From: Bryopsis sp. KO-2023
Taxonomy: Eukaryota > Chlorophyta > Ulvophyceae > Bryopsidales > Bryopsidaceae
Assembly: GCA_030272585.1 (NCBI GenBank)
Contig: BSYQ01000007.1
Coordinates: 3,662,001 to 3,726,000 of the forward strand
Length of the DNA stretch: 64,000 nucleotides
Direction of reading: 5' to 3'
Positions 43,640 to 56,780 of this stretch are shown here, piece after piece (position 1 is the first letter of the stretch; every line of letters begins with the position of its first letter). The translations under genes were made by a program, and so were the position numbers. The notes beneath the pieces were generated by a model. The model had not been told where the DNA came from, searched no databases, and saw only the letters and a list, made by a program, of their open reading frames with translations.

Positions 43640-44950
43640 TTTGGTCCGAAAAAACCTACACCACATGAACATTGGATCGTTTAAAAACTATTCTCTCTGG
43701 CCTCTATTTACTGCAATCAAGATGCCACAAGTTTCTGAAAGTTTTTAATGTCCATTATGAAGACTCACCTTAACAGCATCTTTCGGGCTACACCAAAGGT
43801 TCAGCATCAGTGGGGTGGTCAGACAGCTGACCCTTTCCAGCAGCAGCTGTTTTATCATCGTGGAACCAATCGTAACTGTCCTCCCTCTTCTTCTCGGGGA
43901 CATTCGAAAAATGACTGTCCTCCTCAGCAAGTGGATCCTTATCGTTGATCCCAATGATCTGCCAAGATTGAGCAGAAACCCAGCAGAAACTGCGGAAAAA
44001 ACAAAGGAATCAAATAGCGAACAAGAGTGAGCTTGGTCACACAATTGCATTCTTACTGCCATGTACCAGCATTTGATAAAAGATCCTGAAAGATGTTTTT
44101 CCGCTACCCTGGACTTGATTGCATTCAAAACATAAACTGATACAGCAACTCAATGAAGTCCATCAGAGTCCATTGAGCATTTTCGCACTGCCAACACCGG
44201 TTTGATATTTTAAGAAGAAAATTCGTTCTGTTTTTTTTTTTTTCTTCTCCAGAAGTTATTACATAACTAGAAAAACCCCCAACAGGTTTCAAGATGTCAG
44301 CCCTTTTTTCACACAAGGAGTGATTTAGGAAAAATGAAATGAGGATATCTATGGTGGTCCACACTTTACCGGTATTCACTGTCGAGCTTTCTTCCGAAGG
44401 AATTTAGGAATCCAGATTGATTGAGATTTCGCATGCACCAGGCCAAAAAACGAGCCGTAGATCCTGGAAAACCAACAAAACATCTTTTAAGTGAAAGGGA
44501 TCATTTTGACTTGATAAAGCACCAGTTGTAACTCAACATTAGCATACCCAATTCTCGCAAAATATAAAACAAAATCAGTCAAGAATAGTCACTTTTGGGA
44601 TCCAAAAAACTCAGCCCGGAAAATACAGGTACAAACAACACGGATGTCAGGCATAAAATCGTACCCACAGATTGACGAAGCTCATACAAGTTTTCTTCCC
44701 CAGAAAAAAGCTTGCGAGTTTTTTTGCAGCTTTTAGTCGAGCTGTCATGATGCCTGTCAAATTCATGGCTTCTAATTTCATTTCATTCCTGAAAATCATT
44801 TTATAGCCGAGCTTCTCATGCATGGCCCCAACGGTTTTGGAAAAAAAATCAAGCAATCTTGATACCCTACAACACAGAGCACAGACTAATTTAGAAATCC
44901 GAAAACCCCCCACTGGAGACAACCACGGAGTTCATCAAACAATCAAAACA
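43640..44950 (-). other. Right-arm-specific segment with exon-like fragments
   Basis: This segment has no counterpart in the left arm at the matching place. The minus strand is open at 43745-44128 and 44647-44922. The second fragment includes MHEKLGYKMIFRNEMKLEAM and a Lys-rich segment, plausibly an exon. Nearby 43435-43620 (minus) repeats the CSRCSG-type module seen at 6072-6296 and 47042-47266. No family is recognised. Confidence 0.35.
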
Positions 44951-44958
44951 ATATTTAC

Positions 44959-45406
44959 CTTCTTCGCAAATGGCCACAGCAGCTCCCCACCCCCTTGCTT
45001 GGTCCCCTCCCCCCTACGGGGGCCCGAACGAAACCCCCAGCCGAGGGCCCCTCCTCCACAGCACCCGGTCTTCAATCTTCAGTCTCTTTCTTCGGCTACG
45101 GGGCACCTGTTTGGGGCAAGGGGGCAAAAGCACCCCCTTGCCCCAGAAGAGAACACAAAAGCGTTAATAAACCGTCTTTAAATATTCAACTGATAAAAAT
45201 TGGTTTAACAAAAAGTTTAAAAGAAGTTACATGACATGGAACAAATTAAAAATAGCTGATAAACGATCTTACCTTTGCTGATGGAGGGGCTCTCCTCAGT
45301 CTTGGTCCGGGCTGCTGGGCTGCTCCTTGCTTGAGGGTGCTGTGGAGGGGTTCCACAAGGCCAAGGGGTTCGTTCGACCCCCCACAAATGCTGCTACAGG
45401 CTGCAG
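44959..45406 (-). CDS. Exon A/B module, copy 5 (right arm)
   Basis: On the minus strand, exon A is 45406-45273 and exon B is 45106-44959, with intact AG/GT borders and hairpin. It is the mirror of copy 2. Its exon A 3' half reads through a Ser/Pro segment rewritten relative to copy 1 by small indels. Confidence 0.4.
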
Positions 45407-47451
45407 CTGGGGGGAGAGGTGGGGGTGGGGGAAACCCACTCGAAAAAAAACCTACAAAATGGGTCCGCATAAGAAGGAGTCCCTGGAACCACAGAAGCAT
45501 CGACTCAATTTTAAACTTGCATTGGTTTATCTGATTACATCCCCCCCACACCTCTAAGTATTTCATCGCCCCTGAAATTTGTTTAAAATTTTTGGCTGAC
45601 GACAACCCCCCCCCCCCATTTATGAGGATCTGAGAAACTTGTTCTAATCTTCCATTTGTTTTTTGATTTTTCTTATTTGACTATGGAGAGATTTTAAACT
45701 CACCAGAAAAGCTGCCAAACCATTGCACCATCAATCCTCAATCATAGCGCAGAAACAGTAATCACATTGGTGCAACTTCCAAGAGGTTTATATCCCAATA
45801 ATTTGTTGCTGGCTGCATGGTACTTGAACTCCGACAAAAGAAACCTGGACAGAAAAGTGAAAAGAAAGACTATCAGCGACTCAGCAAGGTGCCAAAGCAA
45901 TTCCACGAAAACAGGTCTGGTCTAGATACAACTGTTGATATGTACATAAACATCATTTGCTGGCAAATGTTTTTCGAACTGATCTTACCACTTCCAGAAG
46001 AATTGTGGCCTGGCCATGTGCATTTTGTTTTCATTCCAAAACCTCCAAAACCAAATCCAATCTTCGGCTCATCAGATGCACAGGCCCCAATGTCCAATCC
46101 GTGGCTGGCAGATCATCCTGGCAACAAGAAAAATTCTCCCTCAATCAAACGATTCCTTAAACAGAATTATAATATTATAACCGATATATTGTGATCACAA
46201 AAATCAACAGGCAACATACTATATTGCATCCATAAAAACAGCAGCACACACATATCCACCAGAACTCACTTTTCGAATTATAGCAGAACAGGTTTTCCTT
46301 TTAGCCCATTAGAATTCTTCAGCTTTGATGGTCGAGAAGAGTTTTGGGGTCCTTCTTAGGACAATCATTTCCGCATCGTTGGTTGCACTTTGCTTATGAA
46401 TTTCATTTGCGAATCTCCATGCAAATGCTTTTATCCTTAGCCTTCCACGCCACAACCTCAAATGCTCCAGTCAGATTTCTGCTGTACCCCCCGGCCCCCC
46501 GGAAGGCCATTGTTCTTGGCCAGAAAGTCGACATTTCTGGGGACGTAGGTGGCTTCTGGACGGACTGATCCAGTATATTTAATGATGGCTTCATGCGTTC
46601 ATTTCATCCACAGCTCCAATAGATATCCAAAATATTTTCATATATTTCAAGCAGATGCTCCATGTGAACAAACTTTGAATTTGTCAAAAACCCTCAGTCT
46701 GCTCCAGCAATCGTCCCAGACAGAGCGATATTTTCTTCAATCCTGTATATAGATCATGCACCACAATGACTTCTAGCAATGCATTGTTCCGCAGCCTTTG
46801 CTTTTGTGCCACCGCATGCATATCGTTATTAATCAGAATCCATCATCCCAAACACTGCGGCAAGTTCACTCAGAAGTGTGTGCACCCCCTGTCAACATAC
46901 AGACCCACATTAGAATTGAAAAAACAAAATCATGGATGGGTAATCCAAAGGAGGTTTTCCAGGATCAGGATCAACGTTCAGGCCAAAAGGTTAAGCAAAA
47001 GCCAAACAGTTCATTAACAGTTCAAAGAAGCAATACCTTTGTCATATCGCATGCTGTGCGGGGTCCAAGTTTCTCCGTGGGACTGATATTAGCAGTAGCA
47101 TATGAAAAACAAGTTTTTTCTGGGGCCATTCAATCGATGCATGAGTCGAGCCAGAGCACCGGCTGCAGAAACGAAACAAGAAGGATCCTGGTGCTCCATT
47201 TGGCCAGAAAAAACCTACACCACATGAACATTGGATCCTTTGGAAACTATTATCTCTGGCTTCCATTCATTCCAATCAAAATAGAAAAACTTGACCAATG
47301 TATAAATCTGACCCCCCCCCCCCCCTCACACACACACGATACAACCATGGAGTCGAAACAGTTTTGATTATTCGTAACACATCTGCATTATCCATTCACC
47401 CTGTTTGATGGTATTTCCACCTCAAAAAAATAAATAAAAACTGGTTCTTAC

Positions 47452-47535
47452 CTCATTTTGATACGAGAGCAGTCTGGGCAGTCGAGGTCAACCCAATCTC
47501 CCATCTGACATTCTCCTTGACCCCACACAAAAAGC
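47452..47535 (-). CDS. 84-nt exon module (WGQGE...GDW, CPDC), right arm
   Basis: The exon is AG/GT bounded and 84 nt like its left-arm partner 5799-5882. The conserved frame LFVWGQGEcQMGDWvDLdCPdCSR differs from it by a few substitutions. The retained length and the Cys pair suggest it was once coding, perhaps part of a zinc-binding fold. The matching left-arm copy 8542-8635 is disrupted. Confidence 0.4.
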
Positions 47536-47831
47536 CTGGACAAACATTCAAGTAAGAATCTCTTATATTTGTTTAGAAAGGAACTGAAAACACAGCCAAA
47601 ATTCTGGTACAATCGCACTTGTTGCGGTGTGTGGCCACACACACACCTGCGATTTAACATGAAAATCATGCATTTGCGAAGGAAAATTATACACAATTTT
47701 TCATCAATGATTTTACCTTTTCAAAAAGAAACTGTCATTTTGGTCAGTTATTTTCAAGGTTATATCCACTATTCCAAAAAGCACTGTTGATGTCGATTGC
47801 TACCACTCAAAAACATTCCAGAAAAATTTAC

Positions 47832-48310
47832 CTTCTCTGCAAATCACCACGGCAGCCCCCCACCCCCTTGCTTGGCCCCCCACCCCCTTGCTTGGCCCCC
47901 CCCCCCCCACGGGGGCCCGCACGAACCCCCCCAGCCGAGGGCCCCTCCTCCACAACACCCGGGTCTTCGATCTTCGGTCTCTGTCCTCGGCTACGGCTAC
48001 GGGGCACCTGTTTGGGGCAAGGGGGCAAAAGCACCCCTTGCCCCAAAAGAGAACACACAAGCGTTAATAGATCGTCTTTAAATAGTTATTCATCAAAATT
48101 GATTCAATAATTTTTTTTAAAACAATACTGACACATGACATGGAACAAATTAAAAATAGCTGATAAACGATCATACCTTTGATAATTGAGGGGCTCTCCT
48201 CAGTCTTGGTCCGGGCTGCTGGGCTGCTCCTCGCTTGAGGGTGCTGTGGAGGGGTTCCACAAGGCCAAGGGGTTCGTTCGACCCCCCACAAATGCTGCTA
48301 CAGGCTGCAG
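47832..48310 (-). CDS. Exon A/B module, copy 6 (right arm)
   Basis: On the minus strand, exon A is 48310-48177 and exon B is 48007-47832. Exon B is about 28 bp longer than elsewhere because the CACCCCCTTGCTTGGCCCCC segment is duplicated and the TACGGC segment is repeated. The intron hairpin has lost one C. It is the mirror of copy 1. Confidence 0.4.
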
Positions 48311-50328
48311 CTGGGGGGAGAGGTGGGGGTGGGGGAACACACACTCGACAAAAAAAACTGCAAAATGGGTCCGCATAAGAAGGAGTCCCTGGAACCACAG
48401 AAGCATCGACTCAATTTTAAACTTGCATTGGTTTATCTGATTACATCCCCCTTGATATTTGATTAAATTTTTTGGCTGACGAACCCCCCCCCCCCCATTT
48501 ATGAGGATCTGAGAAACTTGTTCTAATCTTCCATTTGTTTTTTGATTTGTCTTATTTTACTATGAAGGGGCCTCAAACTCACCACAGTCGCCAAATCATT
48601 GTACCATCAATCCTTCAGCACAGTGCATCTTCCAAGAGGATTATATCCCAACATATTGTGACTGGCTGCATGGCAATTGAAACTCTGACAATAGAAACCT
48701 GGACAGAAAAGTGAAAAGAAAGACCATCAGCGACTCAGCAAGGTGCCAAAGCAATTCCACAAAAACACATCCGGTCTAGATACAACTGTTGATATGTCCA
48801 TAAACATAATCTGTTGAGAATTGTTTTTCGAACTGATCTTACCACTTCCAGAAGAATTGTTGCCTGGCCATGCGCATTTTGTTTTCATTCCAAAATTTCC
48901 AGAACCAACACCAATCGGCTCATCAGATGCACAGGGCCCAATGTCCAATTCATGGCCAGCAGATCATCCTGACAACAAGAAAAATCTCCCTCAATCAAAT
49001 GATTTCTTCAACAGGATTATAACGATAGACCGTAATCTCGAAAATCAACAGGCAAAAAAGAATATATATATGTATATATTGCATCCATAAAAACAACAGC
49101 ACACATACGTCCACCAGAACTCACTTTTCGTATCATAGCGGAACAGGTTCTCCTTGAAGCCCATTTGAATTCTTCCACTTTGATGGTCGAGAAGAGTTTT
49201 GGGGTCCTTTTGAGGACATTCATTTCCACATTGCCGGCTGCACTTCGTTTATGAATTGCATTTGCGAATCTCCATGCAAATGCTTTGATTCTTAGCCTTC
49301 CACGCCACGACCTCAAATGCTGCAATCAGATTTCCACTTCACCCTCGACATTGCTGGGGATGTAGGTGGCTTCTGGACGGACTGATCCACCATATTTATT
49401 GATGGCTTCATGCGTTCATTTCATCTCGACCCGAGCGCCTTTCATCCGAGTTGTCCAGGCTTTTGAAAAACTGATCCACAGCATGTGAGCACCATCTTGC
49501 ATTTTTGCAGTCCCTGTGATGAACCCATTAACCCCTGGTACAGCTGGATGTCTTTTTCGGCAGGAGGTCCCCTGTCCAATAAATGATCGACCCTTGGTAG
49601 ATGATGGCGATTTCCTACCCACTCGAAACACTTAATGATATCTCCACCCCCTGGCTCAGATTGTTGTTCCGTTTTTTTCTTTTTTTTCTGTGCTTCAACC
49701 TCACCTTTTTTTTTTTTTTTCAATTCTTCAACCTCAGCTTCTTTTTTTTCTGCCCTTTTTTTTCTTTTAAGGTGTGTATCCTTAGATTTTCTTTTTTTTC
49801 CCTCAGCTCCCAGAGCTCTCCCTCCTTTGCTTTTTTTTCACAAGAGTGTGCGAACCCTTGGACTTATCAAATGATCCTGCCCAGCCGCTAGAGACGTCAT
49901 TTCCCTCTGCCCATTCCCATTCTTGATTTTTTTTTTTCTTGCCTGGATCTATCTTTTTTTTTTTTTTTTTTTGGCTACTTTTTTGTCTAAAAATTTCCCA
50001 TTCTAGCCTCAGAAATATAGATATCCCCAGTTTTCTTTTTCCTAATATCAATTTGACCCTCTCTTGCTTGGATTTCTATGTTTTTGCATTCCATCCCTGA
50101 AACCAAGGCTCCTAAAACGACTGCAATCCAACCATCTTTTCCACTTTTTTCTTCCTCACTCTCTCTTTTTTATTCCCCCCCCCCAAATAATATACGAAAA
50201 ATCGAATAACCACCATTCCTCACATTCAATGTAAATAAGAGTAAGTTACTCTTTATTTCTCCCCTCTCCCATTTTCATCTAATAAGATACAAAAAAACAC
50301 ACCAATATATACAATTTTGTACAAATCT

Positions 50329-50453
50329 AAAGATACAAACTAATTGTACAAAATGGTGTACAAACTTATTGTACAAAGAAGTGTACAAAGTCACTGTACA
50401 AAATAATGTACAGAGTTATTGTACAAAATAGTGTACAAACGTATTGTACAAAA
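50329..50453. repeat. 25-bp GTAC tandem repeat, right-arm copy
   Basis: This is the reverse-complement copy of the array at 3068-3192. All five units and all cores are retained; I saw one substitution, in the flank, over about 160 bp. Confidence 0.8.
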
Positions 50454-53400
50454 TCATGTACATATCCCCTCACTGGATTTCCCCCTTTCTTTCCAGCATC
50501 CTTGTGGCCATTTCACACCCCTTCATTCTTTTTTTTTTTTTTTAATTTATTTATCTTTCTTTCTTTGTTTTTGTTTTTTTTTTTAATTTGTCTTTCTTTG
50601 ATTTTTTTTCATTTATTTGTCTTTCTTTGATTTTTTTTTTATTTATTTGTCTTTCCTTGATTTTTTTTTTCCGTAGGAACTTTTGACTGATCACCAGCAT
50701 CTGACCCTGCACAAAACAGCTTGTAGCATCATTCCCTTCTGCCTTTTCTCAATGCGTTTCTGAAAGCCATCCCAACTTCCATCTCAGAATTCGAATTCTC
50801 CCGATTCCAGAAGCACAATCAAACTTCCGCCAGAAAATTCTCCCACTCCCCCTTCCAGCCAAACCTCCTTCCAATTTTTTTTTTTCCTCTCTTTTTAACT
50901 CGACAGCCTGAAAAAAAAACAGACAAAGTTATTTTGAAAACAACAGTCAAGAGCACAGTCAAAACAAGAATCTCCCACGCACACACATTCAACTGCACTC
51001 GGATGTTAAGGAAAATATTTTAATAACAATTCACTGATGGAACATGGCTTACCTTTTGCTCCACATCCCCAATGGAACCCCCACACCTCCCCCCGAAACT
51101 GGTGGATGCAGGTTCTGTTGAAACTGCTGGGTATTTTGATGCACTTCTGGTACTTTTTTTTTGGAAACTCCTGAACCTCGATCAATCTCAAAACTATGGT
51201 GACTTTGTCGAGGTCCGTATCATCTGATTCATCCAACCCAAATGCTGCTGAGGGGCTGACTAGATTTCGTGTTGGGGTTCTCCTATCCCTTGGCCTATCT
51301 TTTTGTCTAGGAGCACCTCGCACTTGATTCGAAATCCTACAAATCCACGCATGAGCATCTTCACTGGACAAATAAAGATTCAAATTTTCACGTGGTACAA
51401 AGGGAGTGAAGATTTGAAAATTGCAGAGAGGGAAATTGATTCCCAAAAACAGGACCGTGGGCCCACGGAAAAAATTGGATCACAGAAATTTCCAGCAATC
51501 TTTTTTTATGTTGAAACGCTGGAATCAAGGGTCCTTCTCTTTTTTTTTTCTTCCTTCAACTGACTACCCATCTTTCGTGAAAACTCACATTTCTTGCAAT
51601 GGTGTTTACGATATGTTTTGATCGTTTTGGTTGCAGCATATTTTTTCATTCAACTTTTTTTATAAATTCAGGAAAAGATAGTTCAAAGTTGCTGCACCTC
51701 ACTGGCATTTTCTCCATCCATCCAAATCCATGGAATCCACAGCAGCTTCTTCTCGTGTTGCTAAAAATAGCCGTATCAGCAAAAATCAAACAAACAGAGT
51801 CTCAAAACAATAAAAGGTGTTTTTTTTCCACAGTTGTTCTAATGTTGGCACTTATACTCTTTTTCAACATGGAAATACAAGGATCATTTATTACATTGCC
51901 ATCCACATCTCGGTTATTTGCAGCATGGTTATTTTGGAAAGAAAAACACACACACACATCTCCTTTCATGCAAGAAATCAAAGAATAAAATGTAGCAGCA
52001 AAATTCACCTTTTTTTCCGCCACAGCAGCCTTTTCATCAGCTTTCTCATGTCGATGAACTTTATATGCAAACTCGATGCTTCGAATTTGATTCCACAAAT
52101 GGCAAAACATAACTCAACATAAATATTGATGAGGAAGATGTTATCCCCAACTGTTGTGGTGGTGAAAGAACTCCTTGAATTTATTTGAATTAAAGAAACA
52201 ACTTTTTGTATTTTGGATAATTTTTCTCTTGATCGATGGTTTTTACTTGTAGATCGGCTTCCAGGTTTATTTTTTCATCTTTTTGAAACAGGTTGGACCA
52301 GTTAGTGTTGTTTTTGCAATCAAACTTCTGGCTGCAGTTCGATTTTCATGACCCTCGAGGTCCATGGGATGGGTATGTTGAGGCAATTGGAATTAGATTG
52401 AAAACACAGTAACGCTACTTGTCCGCTGCAAAGGCTCTGAAATGCAAAACTGAAAAGCATGATATGTTTTAGAGAAAACACTGCTCAGGGCTTAAAAAGC
52501 AACACTGAAAAAGCATGTTGTTGTTGAGGGAAACACTGCATAGGGATTAAAAGCCAGATTTGAAAAGCATGATGTTTTGAGCCCAAAAGACTTGATGCTC
52601 CTTCATTTACAAAATTGAGTTTTCGGCAACTTGCATGATCCAGTGAACCAAATTTGAATGCACTCGTAGGAGATTGATCTTGAAAACCATGATGTTGAAA
52701 AAAAGGAAAAAAGCAACACAGGATGCTCGAGCGGCACATTTGTTTGTCTTGCCTTGGTTGAGTGATGATAAAAATGTCATGCAGATTCCACTGCTCGCTC
52801 ATGTCTTACTTCCAGCAGGCTGCCTGCCACAAGACAGACATGTGAACAAAATGATTTTTCTGGTGGGAAACATTGACTTTTTTTATTTGATCCGGAACTG
52901 ATATTCTCTGGAATCCTCTTTGATCACAGCCATTTATATTTTTTTCAACTCCAGTGGAGATGGACGGGATTTTATCGGGGCAACAGACATCCAATGGTTT
53001 TGCATCCACAGAGCGATATGCATGTGCCAAGGTTGTTTCAATTCTTGATTTCTGATCTGGTTGATAGAACAACGGAAAACAAAAAGCCACCCTTGCTGCC
53101 ACAGACTTCCTTGACGGAGGAAAAAAAAGTAAAAAACACCATTGCAGCCACAGATAATATTAAAAATGCTTGATGAGAAAAAGAACAATACTTGATATCC
53201 AACCTGCTGTGAATTAAAGCACAGACTGGAATAGGGGCATGCCAGGTTTGTTATTGAAAACACGCTTGCAAGCATGATTGCGAGGTATAGCCGCATGATT
53301 TAATTAATCGCCAAGATCCACTTGATGGTATTCACTTGAGTTGGCGGGGGGAAGCCTTTGGGGGAGAAACACAGCAACATGAAGAGGGCCACCCAGTTTA

Positions 53401-53531
53401 ATTGTTGGAAGACCTACAACACAGGTCCCACAGATCACAAAAAGAAAGAAAAGTATTATCACCCCTGGAAAATTAAAAGGCCACAGAATTCCAGAAACTT
53501 CAAACTGCATATCTCACGACAGCCACGGCTT

Positions 53532-55450
53532 GAAGAGCAGCTTCTAAGTGGCTTCTCCACATTTAAGGGAAAAAAAAATTCCCTCTTTTTTCTTTGGGGG
53601 GAGGGGTTATTTTTTGCTCGAACCAATGCAGAAGTTTTTATTGAAAGTAGTGAAACCCACAAGGCTGCCGATTTTCAGGAAAATAATACGTAGTTGGTCA
53701 GCCAGTTCCCACTTTCATTATGATACTCAAACTCTTTTTTAAGAAAAACTTAACTAGAAGGAGCAGTTGCACGACGCAACTCAACAGGGCAACACCGATC
53801 AACGACGAAATCTCCAACGTTAACTTCGAATTCTTTTTTTGGGGGTCCTTCAAGGCAAACTACTTGAAAAACAGGCCTTGCGAGTGGTGCCGAGTTCTTG
53901 CGTAGTTTCCACGGTTCCTTGAGTCATGACGGACGAGTTCTTGGTTTACTGATTGGAATTCTTACGACAATGGCTTGGCTCCAAGACGGAGCCGCCAACG
54001 CCGAATGTTTCTGTCAGTGTCGTACAAGATGCGACACCTCGCTGGGCTGAGCGAAATTCAGAATTCAGATTGGCGTAGAGCTATTTGATTTTGCAATGAA
54101 AACTTCAGTCGTATGCCGTTTTCCCTTCGGCCTGTTTTTGCTGGGTGAATAATATTTAGTTTTGATTTCGATTTCTGAAATTCTTCCTTTGATCATGTCT
54201 CCTGAGCGCGCGCGTTACAAAATTCAGATTGAATCAGAAATTGGCAGCTTGATCGCACTCGTTTTATGTACTTTACAAGACGCTGACGACAAGAAACTTT
54301 CAACCCTTTGTTTCTAAAATGGTATACTACTAGTAGTACCCCTTCGCGACTTCCTCCATTATTTCCACTCGAAAATCAAAAAAAAAAAAAAAACCTGCTG
54401 GTGCAAAACACTTTTCTTGTTGCCATCCCAGGAGCAAGACCAGACTGCATCCACCAGGCAAAAAAAAAAAAAGACCATGATTTTGTTCTGACAACATTTT
54501 TTCAGTCACCAAAATAATACCTCCTTTTATTTATTTGGATATGTTTTGAGACTGCTTTTTCTTGTCAAAAAAGTCCAAAAGGAATGGCGAATTCTTACAG
54601 AAAAAAAAAAAAAAAAAAAAAAAAAAAACAGTGGAGCTTCAAGGAAGGATTTTTTTGGGTCTGATCTCAAAAAAAAATAGAAAGTGGAGCAGCTGTGTCC
54701 TCTTTACAGGTGGGAATTTTGATGAGTGAATCTTTTTTTCAAAAAAGAAACAAGGGAAGGAGGGATTGGTATTGTTTCGAAGATCATCTTCGAAACATGA
54801 TGGTCAAGGGGGGGGGGGGGGGACATAGAAAAAAGAAAAAAGAGAATGTATGTTTTTTTGGGTTTTTTCTCCTTTTGATTTAGGAAAGAGCGCTGTTGGT
54901 GGCGATGTACGCACGCTTAATTTTAGAGCTGAGGGCTGTGCCCAATTCACTTGCCATGTATTTGTTCGGTAAAAAAGAAGCTCCTCTCGTATCCAATTTC
55001 CTGTGACCTGCCCAGACCCACTGGAAACAACCCAGACTGCGTTACGACATTACAGCGTTACAACCCTGTCTTGGATCAGATAGGCACCTCGTGTCCCTCA
55101 TACCTCGTCCCTATAATTTTTTGGAATAAAGTGCCCTGACTCACGGCCACCTCCACGCAATATACGTAATCCATGTGTATTGCATGGCTTTTTCCGCGTG
55201 AAAGAGCTCCACCCAACATTCAAACTCACCCGTGGCGTGCAAAAGGGGTGGCTTTCCCCAAAAAAGAGGAGGAACTTTCTTTGCGTGACAGAGAAAATTC
55301 GTCCTGCCACCGACCTCGCCAGCTGCTTTAATGACGTCACTCATCTCAAATCCAGTATAAACGTGCGCAGCCACTCCGTGTTGCCACTTCGTCTGGATAC
55401 CTTTGATTTGAGCACTTCTTCTTTGGATTTGAACAGCACGCGCGATACAA
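53532..55450. other. Right flank beyond the repeat, no gene seen
   Basis: The stretch is A/T-rich with long homopolymers, including an A run near 54600-54628 and a G run near 54810. No ORF has motifs or good splice context. Confidence 0.5.
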
Positions 55451-55469
55451 TAAACCGAGGCCGCCACAT

Positions 55470-55943
55470 GCACAAGAAGGGAGCCGGCAAAAACGGTGCT
55501 GGAAAGAACGGTGCGCGCGTTGTAGTCCAGTCGTGTGTGGACTCGTCGACGCTGTGCGTCGGCTGTGTTGTGTGAGGTTGAACGGACCGAAAAGCACTAT
55601 CCTGCAGTTCACACAGAAAGGCTTAGGTATGCTGCACTCAGCGCTTTTCTTCGTGTTGAGGTTTTTCAATTCTTGTTTTACAGTTCCACGCAACGTGCCG
55701 ACCGGGGCCAAAGCGAAGGGGTCCGCAAAAAAGCGCGTGGAGTACCTCCTGTTCCGGAAGGAGTTTGATGGCCATCGGAGCCTCTCGAAAACCTCGAGGT
55801 CCGAGACGAAAAAGGGCACCCAGCCGCCCGGAGCTCGTGAGCGTCCCACCACCAAGACGAGCGCGCCTAGGACTGGCGTCTCCCTCATCCTCAGCTACGC
55901 CATCCTTCTTTCCAACCTGGCTGATCCGCTCCCTCAAGGCTAG
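55470..55943 (+). CDS. Possible two-exon basic ORF, unknown
   Basis: ATG at 55470 begins MHKKGAGKNGAGKNGAR in a GC-rich stretch. A T-rich tract ending TTTTACAG precedes about 55683, from which a frame reads PRNVPTGAKAKGSAKKRVEY, rich in Lys, Ser and Thr, to TAG at 55941-55943. The two pieces are both strongly basic and may be exons of one small gene, but I cannot fix the first donor. The minus strand is also open here, so coding direction is unsure. Confidence 0.25.
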   Translation, partial: AQEGSRQKRCWKERCARCSPVVCGLVDAVRRLCCVRLNGPKSTILQFTQKGLGMLHSALFFVLRFFNSCFTVPRNVPTGAKAKGSAKKRVEYLLFRKEFDGHRSLSKTSRSETKKGTQPPGARERPTTKTSAPRTGVSLILSYAILLSNLADPLPQG

Positions 55944-55959
55944 CTTTGTCGCCACGTGA

Positions 55960-56770
55960 CTTTATCCCTGCAAGGATGTGCGACGTCCGCTTTCTGAGGT
56001 CGTCGCATTGCTGTATCCTTGCAGGCCTGTATTTTTTGAGTGTTTTTTTTGTTAATTTTGGTTTTGAGGTATATTGGGGCCTCGCTGCCTTTTTTTTCCT
56101 CGTTGGAAGAGGTTTTTTATTGTCGCGCTGGGATGCGCAGAAAGGTGAGCCTGCTGAACGAACGGATGATGTTGATTTGTTGTTGAGTCTGATGTAAAAC
56201 AGTTTTTTTGACAAACATGTTGCAGCCTTGTTTGGATATATTTTGGGGAGTTTTATTCCCAGTCGACTGATTTGGACGCGTTTGCATGCTTGAGGAAAGT
56301 AGTTGGATGCATTCCCAACTGATGATTACGGCCATACCACCACCTTAGATGCGATATCAATACTTTGACATTAAAAAGGGTACAATAAACAATTCAGAGG
56401 ACTCTCTCAGTAGAAAGGGCGTTATTTGTTTAGTCGACAGCCCAATACTTCTTTCAACCGTTTCATGAAAACCAGAGATAGTGGGAAATATGGAAAGGCG
56501 GTAAAAGCGCTCCAAGTAATGAGTTGGGCGGCGTTGATGTTATGTGGAAAGCCGACTTTTTTGCTTGGCGAAAAGGTGGTGGCAATACAGTTCAGTTAGA
56601 TATTTAAGGGAGTGTTCGGAAAGGAAAGGACGTCTGTTGAGTCTGTTGAAACAAATTTGCTTGCTGTGCTGATGCTGGTGTTATGGCAGCTCCCTGATTT
56701 CGCACAACTTTGGCCGCGTCCTGTTTCAAGTCGCTTTTGTGTCCTGTCCCACACCAAGTTCCACTATGGG
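55960..56770. other. Intergenic, no gene seen
   Basis: Only short ORFs without motifs or splice support are found. No repeat is recognised. Confidence 0.45.
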
Positions 56771-56780
56771 AAGAACCGCT

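Larger units (their letters stand above)
39993..53531 (-). repeat. Right arm of the large inverted duplication
   Basis: This is the reverse-complement partner of 16-22911. It lacks the LTR retrotransposon: around 41934-41950 the sequence runs straight through the site where the left arm holds the 6.69-kb element. It also lacks the left-arm insert around 19090-21475, joining directly near 41345-41400. It has its own extra sequence at about 43640-44950. That stretch holds minus-strand ORF fragments at 43745-44128 and 44647-44922 that I cannot assign. The exon-like modules in this arm read on the minus strand, mirroring the plus-strand modules of the left arm. Confidence 0.9.

Noticed and set aside
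1..53531. Inverted repeat as an assembly artefact
   Set aside because: Arms differ by substitutions, indels and three large insertions, including a dated retrotransposon, so they are distinct loci or haplotypes; long reads would settle it.
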